A stretch of DNA of 64,000 bases from Wenxinia saemankumensis (lineage in GTDB: Bacteria; Pseudomonadota; Alphaproteobacteria; Rhodobacterales; Rhodobacteraceae). A program made the position numbers and the translations under genes. Below are positions 9,686 to 17,461 of this stretch, one piece after another. Each line of letters starts with the position of its first letter. The stretch's first letter is position 1. The notes under the pieces are model-generated. The model was not told the origin of the DNA and did no database searches. It saw nothing but the letters and a program-made list of their open reading frames with translations. The stretch is from contig NZ_FQYO01000001.1 of the NCBI RefSeq assembly GCF_900141735.1, positions 1 to 64,000 on the forward strand. The letters run 5' to 3'.

Positions 9686-10630
9686 ATGTCAGCCCCCCTG
9701 AATCCTCCGATCAGCCAAGCGATCCGGGCCGAGGCCCGGAAGCGGGAGATCGCCGCGCGCCGCCGGTCGGGGCGGGTCGCGCTGCTCTTCATCGCGCCGG
9801 CGCTCGGTCTCGTCGCGCTCTTCCTGCTGTTTCCGGTCGTCTTCAATCTCGGCCTCAGCTTCACGCGCTGGCAGCGGTTCTCCGGCCTCGACGAATTCGG
9901 CGGCCTGATGAACTACCAGCGCCTCTTCATGGTCCCGTATTTCTCGGACGTGGTGATCAACACCGCGATGTGGGTGATCGGGGCCATCACGCTGCCGCTG
10001 GCCTTCGGCCTGGGGCTCGCGCTGCTGCTGCGCGGTGTGCCGGGGGAGGGGCTGTTCAAGAGCCTGTTCTTCCTGCCCCGCGTCCTCGCTCCCGCCGCCG
10101 TCGGCACGATCTGGTTCTACGTCTACGCCCCGGACGGGGTCATCAATTCGCTGGCCGGGGCCGCCGTGGGCCAGGACATAGACTACGGCTGGCTGTTCGA
10201 GAGCCACACGATCACGCCCGCCATCATCATGACCTTCGTCTGGCAGACGCTGGGGATCAACATGGTGCTGCTGCTGCTCGGAATGGCCGCGATTCCGCGA
10301 GACCCGATCGAGGCCGCGCATGTGGACGGCGCCTCTTCGTGGCAGATCTTCCGCCACATCGTCTGGCCGCTGCTGCTGCCGACCGTCTTCGTGGTGACGA
10401 TCCTCAACGTGATCGCCGGCTTCACCGCCTTCGACCTGATCTGGGTCATGGCGAACGGATACCCCGCGCAGCGCAGCCTCAGCCTCGCCGTCTACATGTA
10501 CTACGAGACCTTCTCGAACAGCCGCTGGGCCTTCGGCGCGGCCATCGCGGTGATGCTGAGCGCGCTCGTCATCCTCGTGAGCTGGGCGCTGACGGTGATG
10601 CAGAGCCGCGTCGAAGAGCGGATCAGGTAG
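9686..10630 (+). CDS. ABC sugar permease, MalF type
   Basis: 314 residues with about six membrane segments; the first follows a basic N-terminus rich in Arg (residues 10-28). The EAA loop reads EAAHVDGASSWQIFRHIVWP, which contacts the ATPase. The start ATG follows GGGAG. It pairs with the MalG-type permease 12 bp downstream. Confidence 0.92.
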   Translation: MSAPLNPPISQAIRAEARKREIAARRRSGRVALLFIAPALGLVALFLLFPVVFNLGLSFTRWQRFSGLDEFGGLMNYQRLFMVPYFSDVVINTAMWVIGAITLPLAFGLGLALLLRGVPGEGLFKSLFFLPRVLAPAAVGTIWFYVYAPDGVINSLAGAAVGQDIDYGWLFESHTITPAIIMTFVWQTLGINMVLLLLGMAAIPRDPIEAAHVDGASSWQIFRHIVWPLLLPTVFVVTILNVIAGFTAFDLIWVMANGYPAQRSLSLAVYMYYETFSNSRWAFGAAIAVMLSALVILVSWALTVMQSRVEERIR

Positions 10631-10642
10631 GGAGAGCCGGAC

Positions 10643-11524
10643 ATGGCCGTGGACATCAGCGACCCCGCCTTCATCGAGACCCTCAAGCGCCGGGAGAGGG
10701 CCGGACAGAAGCCGAGCTACCTGCGGCTGGCGATCGCCGTGGTGCTTCTGATCGCCTATCTGGTGCCGTTCTACTACCTCTTCGTGACGGTCTTCAAAAC
10801 GACGGACGAATACCTGCGCAGCAGCGTCCTCGACCTGCCGACCTCGCTCGCGCCCTTCTGGGACAACGTGGTGCAGGCCTGGACGCTGGGCGGGATGGGG
10901 CGCGCGTCGATCAACTCGATGAGCTACGCCGTGCTCGGCGCGGGGCTGGCCACCGCGCTGGCGGCGGGGGCGGCCTACGGACTGACCCGGCTGAAACTGC
11001 GCAGCGCGAATGCCTGGTTCATGCTGATCTTCGCCGGGACACTCTTTCCGTTCCAGATGTTCCTCGTCCCGCTCTTCTTCGGGTTCCAGCGGACGGGGCT
11101 GATCAACACCTGGGCCGGCATGGTCCTCGTCTATACCGCGATCTGCATCCCGTTCCCGCTGCTCGTCCTGCGCGGTTCCTTCGGCGCCATCGCGCGCGAG
11201 ATCGACGAGGCGGCGCGGATCGAGGGGGCGAGCGAATGGCGCGTCTTCGCCTCGATGATCCTGCCGAACGCGAAAGGCCCGCTCATCGCGCTCTTCCTCA
11301 TCCAGTTCACCTTCGTCTGGAACGACCTGCTCTTTTCGTCGATCCTCGCCGGCTCGCCCGAGGTGCGCTCGATCATGGTGGCGCTGCAGGCGCTGCAGGG
11401 CACCTATTCCTCGACCGGGCCCAACGTCGTCGTCACAGCCTCGCTGATCAGCAGCGTTCCGACCGTGGTCCTGTTCATCTTCCTGCGCCGGTACTTTATG
11501 TCCGGCCTCCAGCTCGGCACCTGA
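10643..11524 (+). CDS. ABC sugar permease, MalG type
   Basis: 293 residues, about six membrane segments, with the EAA motif DEAARIEGASEWRVFASMILP. A strong GGGAGAG ribosome-binding site precedes the ATG. Ends RRYFMSGLQLGT, the usual C-terminus of MalG-like subunits. Completes the importer with the MalF-type protein upstream. Confidence 0.92.
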   Translation: MAVDISDPAFIETLKRRERAGQKPSYLRLAIAVVLLIAYLVPFYYLFVTVFKTTDEYLRSSVLDLPTSLAPFWDNVVQAWTLGGMGRASINSMSYAVLGAGLATALAAGAAYGLTRLKLRSANAWFMLIFAGTLFPFQMFLVPLFFGFQRTGLINTWAGMVLVYTAICIPFPLLVLRGSFGAIAREIDEAARIEGASEWRVFASMILPNAKGPLIALFLIQFTFVWNDLLFSSILAGSPEVRSIMVALQALQGTYSSTGPNVVVTASLISSVPTVVLFIFLRRYFMSGLQLGT

Positions 11525-11528
11525 AGCC

Positions 11529-12269
11529 ATGAGAGGGCAGGCCGTGAAGGCATCCGACATGAGGCAGCCCGCGGGATTCCAGCGCAGCGGCACGGGCTCG
11601 ATCACCAGCCAGGTCCACGACCTGCTGATGGACCGCATCCTGTCGATGGAACTCAAGCCCTTCGACGAGGTGTCCGAGGCCCGCCTCGCGAGCGAGCTCG
11701 GCGTGTCCCGCACCCCGGTGCGCGAGGCGCTCGCGCGGTTGTCCCGCCTCAATCTCGTCGAGGTCTATCCCCAGCGCGGAACCTTCATCGCCCCGATCAG
11801 CATCCAGCGCGTCGCCAAGGCCCGCTTCATCCGCGAGTCGCTGGAACGCCCGCTGTCGCGGCTCGCGGCGGAGGGGATCACGCCCGAGGTCGCCGCGTCG
11901 ATGGCGCGCGAGATCGCGCTGCAGAAGACCTTCGCCTCGCTCGGCGATCACGCCAGCTTCCTCAAGTCCGACGATGCCTTCCATGTCCTGATCGCGCGGG
12001 CGGCCGGCATGGGCGACATCTGGGACGATCTGGGCGAGATCCGCATCCACATGGACCGCATCCGGCGGCTCTCGCTGCTGGGCAAGGCGCGGATGATGGC
12101 GATCACCTCGGAGCATGCCGGGATCTTCGAGGCGATCCGGGACGGCTCGGCCGACCGGGCGGAGGAGAGCACGCGCCGGCACCTGTTGTCCGTCTTCACC
12201 GATCTCGACGCGATCCGGGCCGAGCACCCGGAATACTTCCACGACAGCCGATCGCCGGCCGCGACGTGA
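11529..12269 (+). CDS. GntR/FCD-family transcriptional regulator
   Basis: 246 residues. N-terminal winged helix (about 25-95) with EARLASELGVSRTPVREALARL, then an all-helical FCD ligand-binding domain (DDAFHVLIARAAG, TSEHAGIFEAI, RRHL) carrying the Asp/His positions that usually bind a metal and an organic-acid effector. It starts 5 nt after the permease gene, so it is probably the local regulator of the 1.4-13.3 kb sugar locus, sensing a sugar-acid intermediate. Confidence 0.85.
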   Translation: MRGQAVKASDMRQPAGFQRSGTGSITSQVHDLLMDRILSMELKPFDEVSEARLASELGVSRTPVREALARLSRLNLVEVYPQRGTFIAPISIQRVAKARFIRESLERPLSRLAAEGITPEVAASMAREIALQKTFASLGDHASFLKSDDAFHVLIARAAGMGDIWDDLGEIRIHMDRIRRLSLLGKARMMAITSEHAGIFEAIRDGSADRAEESTRRHLLSVFTDLDAIRAEHPEYFHDSRSPAAT

Positions 12270-13300
12270 CGGACCCGCGCGCCCCCGGCGAGATGCGCTC
12301 GCTCGCCTGGTCGCACGGCGTGCTGAGCGTCCAGTCCTTCGGCGGGATGCTGGGTCCGACCTCGTTCGTGCTCGGTGACGGGCGGCAGGTCTCCCCGTTC
12401 TGGATCGCGCCCTGGCATGCGGAGGATGTTCCCGCCGACGTGGATCCCATGACGGCGGCCTTGCGCGGCGAGTGGCCCTGCATTCCGTTCGGCTACCCGT
12501 TCCCAACCGACTCCTTTTCCGGGCGATGGGACAGGGCGCTGGAGGATGCCGCACCGCCCGGCCCCGTCCACGGCTATTCATCCAATGCAAATTGGAGCTT
12601 CGGTCCGCCGGCCGAGGGGCAGATCGGCCTGCGCATCGACTATCCGCCGGGCCACCCGGTCCGACGTCTGCGCCGCACCCTCCGGCCGGTTCCGGGCGCC
12701 GCCGCAATCGAGTTCGATCTGTCGATCGAGGCGCGCCGCCCCACCCGGTTGCCTGTTGCCCTGCACGGCTGTTTTTCGCTCCCCGCCACGCCGGGTCTGG
12801 CCCGCATCGACGTGCCGGCGTTCCGGGTGGGGCGAACCCATCCCGGACGGGTCGAGCCCGGTGCCGGCCTGTTCGAATCCGACCAGACCTTCGTCGATCT
12901 TTGTTCCGTCCCCGGCCTCGACGGAGCTCCGGTCGACGCGACGGGTCTGCCATTCGGCAGCGCGGTCGAGGAACTGCTCCAGCTCGACGGTCTCGCCGGA
13001 CCGATCGCGCTCGCCAACCTGGGGGGCGGGTATCGGGTCATTTTCGATTGGGACCGAGCGCTCCTGCCCAGCGTGGTTCTCTGGTTTTCCAACCGGGGCC
13101 GCCAATACGCGCCATGGAACGGCCGGACGCAGGTGCTCGGGATCGAACCTGCCTGCACGGCCTTCGGCCTTTCGCCGGAGACGTCGCTGAGCGATAACCC
13201 CGTGGCGCAGGGCGGCACCCCGACAGCGCTTGTTCTGGCTGCCGGCGAGGAGACCAGGATCCGCTATCGGGTAAGTGTCGAGGCGTTGCCCACCCGCTGA
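12266..13300 (+). CDS. Aldose 1-epimerase-like (mutarotase superfamily) protein
   Basis: 344 residues from a GTG overlapping the preceding TGA. The pattern of an early YSSNANW, long beta-rich middle and late ALGIEP-type region (here VLGIEPACTAFG) recalls galactose-mutarotase-fold proteins; VSPFWIAPWHAED and EWPCIPFGYPFP are the most recognisable segments. No signal peptide. It is the last gene of the importer operon and probably interconverts anomers or binds the transported sugar. Distant relationship, so substrate and even catalysis are uncertain. Confidence 0.55.
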   Translation: MTDPRAPGEMRSLAWSHGVLSVQSFGGMLGPTSFVLGDGRQVSPFWIAPWHAEDVPADVDPMTAALRGEWPCIPFGYPFPTDSFSGRWDRALEDAAPPGPVHGYSSNANWSFGPPAEGQIGLRIDYPPGHPVRRLRRTLRPVPGAAAIEFDLSIEARRPTRLPVALHGCFSLPATPGLARIDVPAFRVGRTHPGRVEPGAGLFESDQTFVDLCSVPGLDGAPVDATGLPFGSAVEELLQLDGLAGPIALANLGGGYRVIFDWDRALLPSVVLWFSNRGRQYAPWNGRTQVLGIEPACTAFGLSPETSLSDNPVAQGGTPTALVLAAGEETRIRYRVSVEALPTR

Positions 13301-13321
13301 CGGGCAGCCATGACTTCGGAT

Positions 13322-13357
13322 GGCACTGCCAGGGGAACGGCACTGTCAGAGGAAACG
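13322..13357. repeat. Tandem imperfect copy of the IS6 left terminus
   Basis: GGCACTGCCAGGGGAACG at 13322 is followed immediately by GGCACTGTCAGAGGAAACG at 13339. The second is the probable left inverted repeat of the IS6 element, the first a near copy outside it, as if two element ends lie side by side. Confidence 0.5.
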
Positions 13358-14151
13358 CTGGTGTGGGGCAGGGCGCAGACCTCCCCTCGCGATATGACCC
13401 AGCGCGATCCGTTCCGGTACTTCAAGACGAGTTCCGAGATCATCCGCCTGGCGGTGATGCTCTACATCCGCTTTCCGCTCTCGCTCCGGAACGTCGAGGA
13501 CCTGCTGCATGAGTGTGGCATCGAGGTCAGCCACGAGACCCTCCGCTACTGGTGGAACCGGTTCGGCCCGATGTTCGCCACCGAGATCCGCAGGCGCCGG
13601 GTGGGGGCGATGCGCAGCAGTCGGTGGCGATGGCACCTCGAAGAGGTGTTCGTGAAGATCAACGGAAAGACGCACTACCTCTGGCGGGCCGTCGATCAGG
13701 AAGGCGAGGTGCTGGAGAGCTACATCACCAAGTCGCGTGACACGCCCGCAGCGCTCAAGTTTCTCCGCAAGCTCGTCAGGCGACACCGTCCGCCCGAAGG
13801 GATCGTGACCGACCACCTGCGGACCTACGGTGCGGCGATGAAGGAGCTGCGAGCGTCACACCACGAAACCGAAGGACGCTGGATCAACAATCGAGCCGAG
13901 AACTCGCATCAGCCATTCCGACGACGGGAGAGGGCGATACTGCGCTTCCGGCAGATGCGATGTCTGCAGAAGTTCGCATCGGTCCACGCTTCCATCCACA
14001 ACCATTTCAACCTCGAGCGCGGCCTCTCCAGCCGGACGATCTCCAAGCTGAATAGCGACGCCGCCCTCGCCGAATGGCGCGGTCTCTGCGCGGGGTAGGG
14101 TGGTCGACCGCTGCGCTAGCAGGGACTGGTTCGCATCAGTCTGACAGCCGC
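13339..14151 (+). mobile_element. IS6-family insertion sequence
   Basis: An ~813 bp element bounded by related inverted ends: GGCACTGTCAGA at 13339-13350 and TCTGACAGCCGC at 14140-14151. It contains one transposase gene. No 8 bp target duplication is visible at either flank, so the original insertion has been rearranged or is old. It separates the sugar locus from the LuxR/VWA locus. Confidence 0.7.
13394..14098 (+). CDS. IS6-family transposase, first catalytic Asp replaced
   Basis: 234 residues, the usual size for IS6 transposases, from ATG 13394 (MTQRDPFRYF); an upstream in-frame ATG lies outside the element. Typical segments are RYFKTSSEIIRLAVMLY, HETLRYWWNRFGP, YLWRAVDQEGEVLE, VTDHLRTYGAAMKEL and NNRAENSHQPFRRRER. 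In the first catalytic motif, normally WHxDE, this protein has WHLEEVF: Glu83 (GAA) where the first Asp of the DDE triad belongs. The second Asp and the Glu are present. The enzyme may therefore be inactive. Confidence 0.9.
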   Translation: MTQRDPFRYFKTSSEIIRLAVMLYIRFPLSLRNVEDLLHECGIEVSHETLRYWWNRFGPMFATEIRRRRVGAMRSSRWRWHLEEVFVKINGKTHYLWRAVDQEGEVLESYITKSRDTPAALKFLRKLVRRHRPPEGIVTDHLRTYGAAMKELRASHHETEGRWINNRAENSHQPFRRRERAILRFRQMRCLQKFASVHASIHNHFNLERGLSSRTISKLNSDAALAEWRGLCAG

Positions 14152-14247
14152 CTTGGGGGCGATACGGGCCGGCCCGACCTGCCTGATCTGGCGACTTACG
14201 CGCAAAGCTTCGGCAACGCGCGCCGGCGTGACGAGGGCGCAGCCCTG

Positions 14248-15207
14248 CTAACCGGCGAAGAGCAGTCTCCGCGGGCGGGCCGCGAGGGATGCTGCCCGAG
14301 CCGCGAAGGGCGTCCGGTATGCACCCTGCTTCTGCTGAGCCGCCAGGGCACGATCGACCGCGCGCCGGCTTAGGCCCAGTTCCGCCGCAGCCTCGTCGAG
14401 GTCCAGGTCAGCCGCCATGAAGCGCACGATCAGATCGGCTCGATCCGGCGGACCGCCCTTCAGGTCGAGATGGCGATGCCGGACGCGCATCGCCTCGTGA
14501 TGCAGCAAGGGGATGTCGCGCACCGCCCGATCCGCGAAATCCCTCAAGGTGATGCCGCGGTAGATCAGCGCACACATGATCCGGTCCATTTCCGACGTGC
14601 CGGGCAATGCCAGGATCACCCCCCGGGCCATGCCCGCGCGCAGGAACGCCCGGTCCATCGCGCGCACCTCGGCGGGCGGGTCGTACTGCGGCGACAGTGT
14701 CCAGGCCTCGAGGTCGAGGACCAGCGGCTCCCAACTCGTGGTGACGTGATGCACGGCGAGGTTGGAGGCGTTGGGGATCGAGATGTCGTAGTCCACCCCC
14801 GGCGGAAAGTGCAGATGCGAGCCGAAATGCTCGACGCGCCCCGAGGGCGTGAGCGCCAGCTGCGACCAGGCGAAATCGCGGATGCCGAACGGCTCCAGCC
14901 GCCGCAGGAAGTCGTCGAACAGCTCGGTCAGGGCGTCTGTCTCGTCGTCGCGGTGGCTGCCGAGGCGACCTTCGACGCGTCCGCTTGCCGCCAGCGGAGG
15001 TCGCAGGTCGAGCGTGCGGGCGTGGCTTGCGAGGCGCAGCGTCGTAGCTTGGCCCAGCCTGCGGCGAAGGTCGGCGAGATGCCGGTCCACCGTCACGACC
15101 GAGATGCCGAGCCGCGTGGCGATCTCTTGTCGTCCCGCACCCTCGGCCAGCAGCTCCAGGACCGCGCGCTGGCGGGCCGTCACGGTGGGCCGGTCTGGTG
15201 CAGACAT
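14248..15207 (-). CDS. LuxR-type regulator with N-terminal HTH and C-terminal sensor-like domain
   Basis: 319 residues from ATG 15207 (MSAPDRPTVTARQRAVLELL). A LuxR/FixJ-type helix-turn-helix occupies residues about 8-62 (AEGAGRQEIATRLGISVVTVDRHLADLRRRLG). Residues about 85-265 resemble an autoinducer-binding domain (FDDFLRRLEPFGIRDFAWSQ; MARGVILALPG), and a second HTH-like stretch ends the protein (LDEAAAELGLSRRAVDRALAAQQ). Normal LuxR proteins have the sensor first and a single HTH last. It is transcribed away from the three secreted-protein genes, with a 20 bp perfect-arm palindrome between them, and is the obvious candidate to control them. Confidence 0.7.
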   Translation of the reverse strand: MSAPDRPTVTARQRAVLELLAEGAGRQEIATRLGISVVTVDRHLADLRRRLGQATTLRLASHARTLDLRPPLAASGRVEGRLGSHRDDETDALTELFDDFLRRLEPFGIRDFAWSQLALTPSGRVEHFGSHLHFPPGVDYDISIPNASNLAVHHVTTSWEPLVLDLEAWTLSPQYDPPAEVRAMDRAFLRAGMARGVILALPGTSEMDRIMCALIYRGITLRDFADRAVRDIPLLHHEAMRVRHRHLDLKGGPPDRADLIVRFMAADLDLDEAAAELGLSRRAVDRALAAQQKQGAYRTPFAARAASLAARPRRLLFAG

Positions 15208-15225
15208 GGCAGGCGTCCTCTCCGA

Positions 15226-15245
15226 TCTGGCGGAAATACGCCAGA
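15226..15245. promoter_or_regulatory. Lux-box-like palindrome, candidate operator
   Basis: TCTGGCGGAAATACGCCAGA: two perfect 7 bp arms around 6 bp, 18 bp upstream of the LuxR-type gene start and 90 bp upstream of the VWA gene. Lux-type regulators bind palindromes of this length, so autoregulation and control of the VWA operon are likely. Confidence 0.6.
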
Positions 15246-15334
15246 ATTGCTCACTTCCTGCAATGGCAAGGATGCGTACGAGGCAGTTGACTGGACAGCG
15301 ATTTTCGCCCTTCCCCCGGATCCGGACCCGCACC

Positions 15335-17461
15335 ATGCGTCGCCTCTTCCCTGTCCTTCTGATGCTCCTCCTTCCGCTTTCCGCCCCGGCGCAGGAGCGG
15401 CCGACGACGATCATCGTCCTCGACGGGTCTGGGTCGATGTGGGGCCAGGTCGACGGCCGCACCAAGATCGAGATCGCGCGCGAGGCCCTTGCCGCGGCGG
15501 TCGCGGATCTGCCCGACGACCAGGCGCTCGGCCTCATGGTCTACGGTGCCGAACGAAGGGGTGATTGTGCCGACATCGCGCTCGCGGTCCCGCCGGGGCC
15601 GGTCGCAACGACGCGGGACGCCATCGCCGCCGCCGCGGCCGGGGTCACGCCACTCGGCAAGACGCCTTTGACAGACGCGGTGCGCGAGGCGGCGCGGCTC
15701 ATGCGCTCGACCGAGGAGGCGGCGACGGTCGTGCTCGTCACCGACGGGGTGGAGACCTGCGCCGCCGATCCCTGCGCGCTCGCACAGGAGCTCGAGGTGA
15801 CGGGGGTCGACTTCACCGCTCACGTGGTGGGCTTCGGCCTGAGCACCGAGGAAGGCCGGGCGGTGTCCTGCCTCGCGACGGAGACCGGCGGGCGTTTCAT
15901 CCTAGCAGGCGACGGGGCGGCCCTGGACGAGGCGCTGCGGATGACCTTCCAGCCCATGACCGAGGTCTTGGTCGTACCCGAGATCCCCACCGCCGATCCG
16001 CCGCTGTCGGTGACGCTGCGCCTGAGGGAGGCCGAGGGTCAGCAGGTCATGAACGCGCGCGAGATCGTCTCGCTGGTGCTCGAGGGGCCGGAAGGCCAGC
16101 TTGTGGAGGCGCGACCCGATTACGATCGGGAGGCGACGGCGATCCTCGATCTGGTTCCGGGCGAATGGGTGGTTCGCGTTAGCCGGGTGGAAAGCGAGGG
16201 CGAGAACACGGGCTTCGACGCCATCGCCCGGTTCGTCGTCGAGCCGGGAGCCGGGGCGCAGGTGATCGACCTGACCCTGCGCGGCTGGCTGACGGTCGAG
16301 ACGCTGCTCTGGCCCGGGATGGTGCTGGAGCCGGGGCAGGCCGTTCCCTCCGCCGTGGCCGGCACCGCCGTTGTCAACTACCAGCTCTTCGCGCGCGCCC
16401 CGGACGGTACGATGTCCGAGGACCCCGTCGCCGCGGGCACCCGCGGTTTCGACGAAGGCGTGCCGCCCGGAGACTACATCCTGCGAGGGACTTTCGCGCG
16501 AACGGTGACGCGGGACATGCCGGTCAGCGTTGGGGCGGGTGAGACCGTCCTTGTGGCCTTTGACTTCGGACTTGCGCCGGTCACGGTCGCGGCGCTCGAT
16601 GCTGCCGGACAGCCGGTGACCAGGCAGACCGCCGGACTAGCCGATGGACCCGACGAGGGCGCCTGGGTCCGGGGCTCGGGTGGGCCGAACGCCGACGGCA
16701 CGCGCAATCCCTTCTTTCTGCCGCCGGGCGTCTGGCGGATGAACGTGGGCCAGGAGGGCGGCGGCACGACACGGTCCGAAATCCTGGTCCGGGTGACCGA
16801 ACCCGGGCAGCCGGTCGAGATCACGGTGGGCGAGGGCGCGCGCCTAAGCGAGGACGATCTCGCCGCCCTGACCGCGCCGGACCGGATCGGCTGCGCGGCA
16901 ATCGTCGGCGCCGGGCACAAGGCCTGCCTGGTGCCTTATGAGGCCGACCACCTGGCGCCTGCGGCTTCCGAGCCGGGCCTCGCCGCGCCCGAGCCGATGC
17001 CCCGGGACCTGTCGCCCCGGCCGGAAGCGCCCAGCGCGCTGCTGGGCGGCTCCGTCCCCTTCGTGCCGGTGGAAACCTGGGGCATCATCGCCGAGGAGAT
17101 CGCCTGCACCGGCAGCGTCATCATGCTCGATGCCGACGGCTTCGCCGTGGTCCGGGTCGATCCGGCGGGCACCGGCACCTGGCTTACCGGCCTCGCGGCC
17201 TGGTGCGTGCCCGACGGGCCCGGCGCCCGGGACTGCCGGCCGCTGGAGTTGAGCCTCGACCGGGGCACCGTGCTGATCGACAGCGCGCTCGACGGTCAGC
17301 CCGGCTTCCGGCTGGAAGAGCGCGCCGACAGCGCCTTCCTGCAGTTCTGTCCGGACGGGGCCGGGGGCTGCGGACCGCTGGCGCTGTGCGGCAGCAACGA
17401 CATGCCTCCGCCCGGACCGGGTGCCGACCGGGGCGTGACGCTGGAGGGCGGCGGCGAATGA
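15335..17461 (+). CDS. Secreted VWA-domain protein
   Basis: 708 residues from ATG 15335. A signal peptide (MRRLFPVLLMLLLPLSAPAQ) is followed by a von Willebrand A domain (about 23-205) with an intact MIDAS: D30-G-S32-G-S34, the Thr in TPLTDAVREA and the Asp in LVTDGVETC. The remaining ~500 residues are beta-rich repeats of the kind LVPGEWVVRVSR, VPPGDYILRGTF and LPPGVWRMNVGQ, resembling carboxypeptidase-regulatory-like or Ig-like modules, then a Cys-containing C-terminal domain (CTGSVIMLDADG, QFCPDGAGGCG). It probably binds a protein ligand through a metal in the periplasm or outside. Its stop overlaps the next start (ATGA), so the two products are made together. Confidence 0.75.
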   Translation: MRRLFPVLLMLLLPLSAPAQERPTTIIVLDGSGSMWGQVDGRTKIEIAREALAAAVADLPDDQALGLMVYGAERRGDCADIALAVPPGPVATTRDAIAAAAAGVTPLGKTPLTDAVREAARLMRSTEEAATVVLVTDGVETCAADPCALAQELEVTGVDFTAHVVGFGLSTEEGRAVSCLATETGGRFILAGDGAALDEALRMTFQPMTEVLVVPEIPTADPPLSVTLRLREAEGQQVMNAREIVSLVLEGPEGQLVEARPDYDREATAILDLVPGEWVVRVSRVESEGENTGFDAIARFVVEPGAGAQVIDLTLRGWLTVETLLWPGMVLEPGQAVPSAVAGTAVVNYQLFARAPDGTMSEDPVAAGTRGFDEGVPPGDYILRGTFARTVTRDMPVSVGAGETVLVAFDFGLAPVTVAALDAAGQPVTRQTAGLADGPDEGAWVRGSGGPNADGTRNPFFLPPGVWRMNVGQEGGGTTRSEILVRVTEPGQPVEITVGEGARLSEDDLAALTAPDRIGCAAIVGAGHKACLVPYEADHLAPAASEPGLAAPEPMPRDLSPRPEAPSALLGGSVPFVPVETWGIIAEEIACTGSVIMLDADGFAVVRVDPAGTGTWLTGLAAWCVPDGPGARDCRPLELSLDRGTVLIDSALDGQPGFRLEERADSAFLQFCPDGAGGCGPLALCGSNDMPPPGPGADRGVTLEGGGE

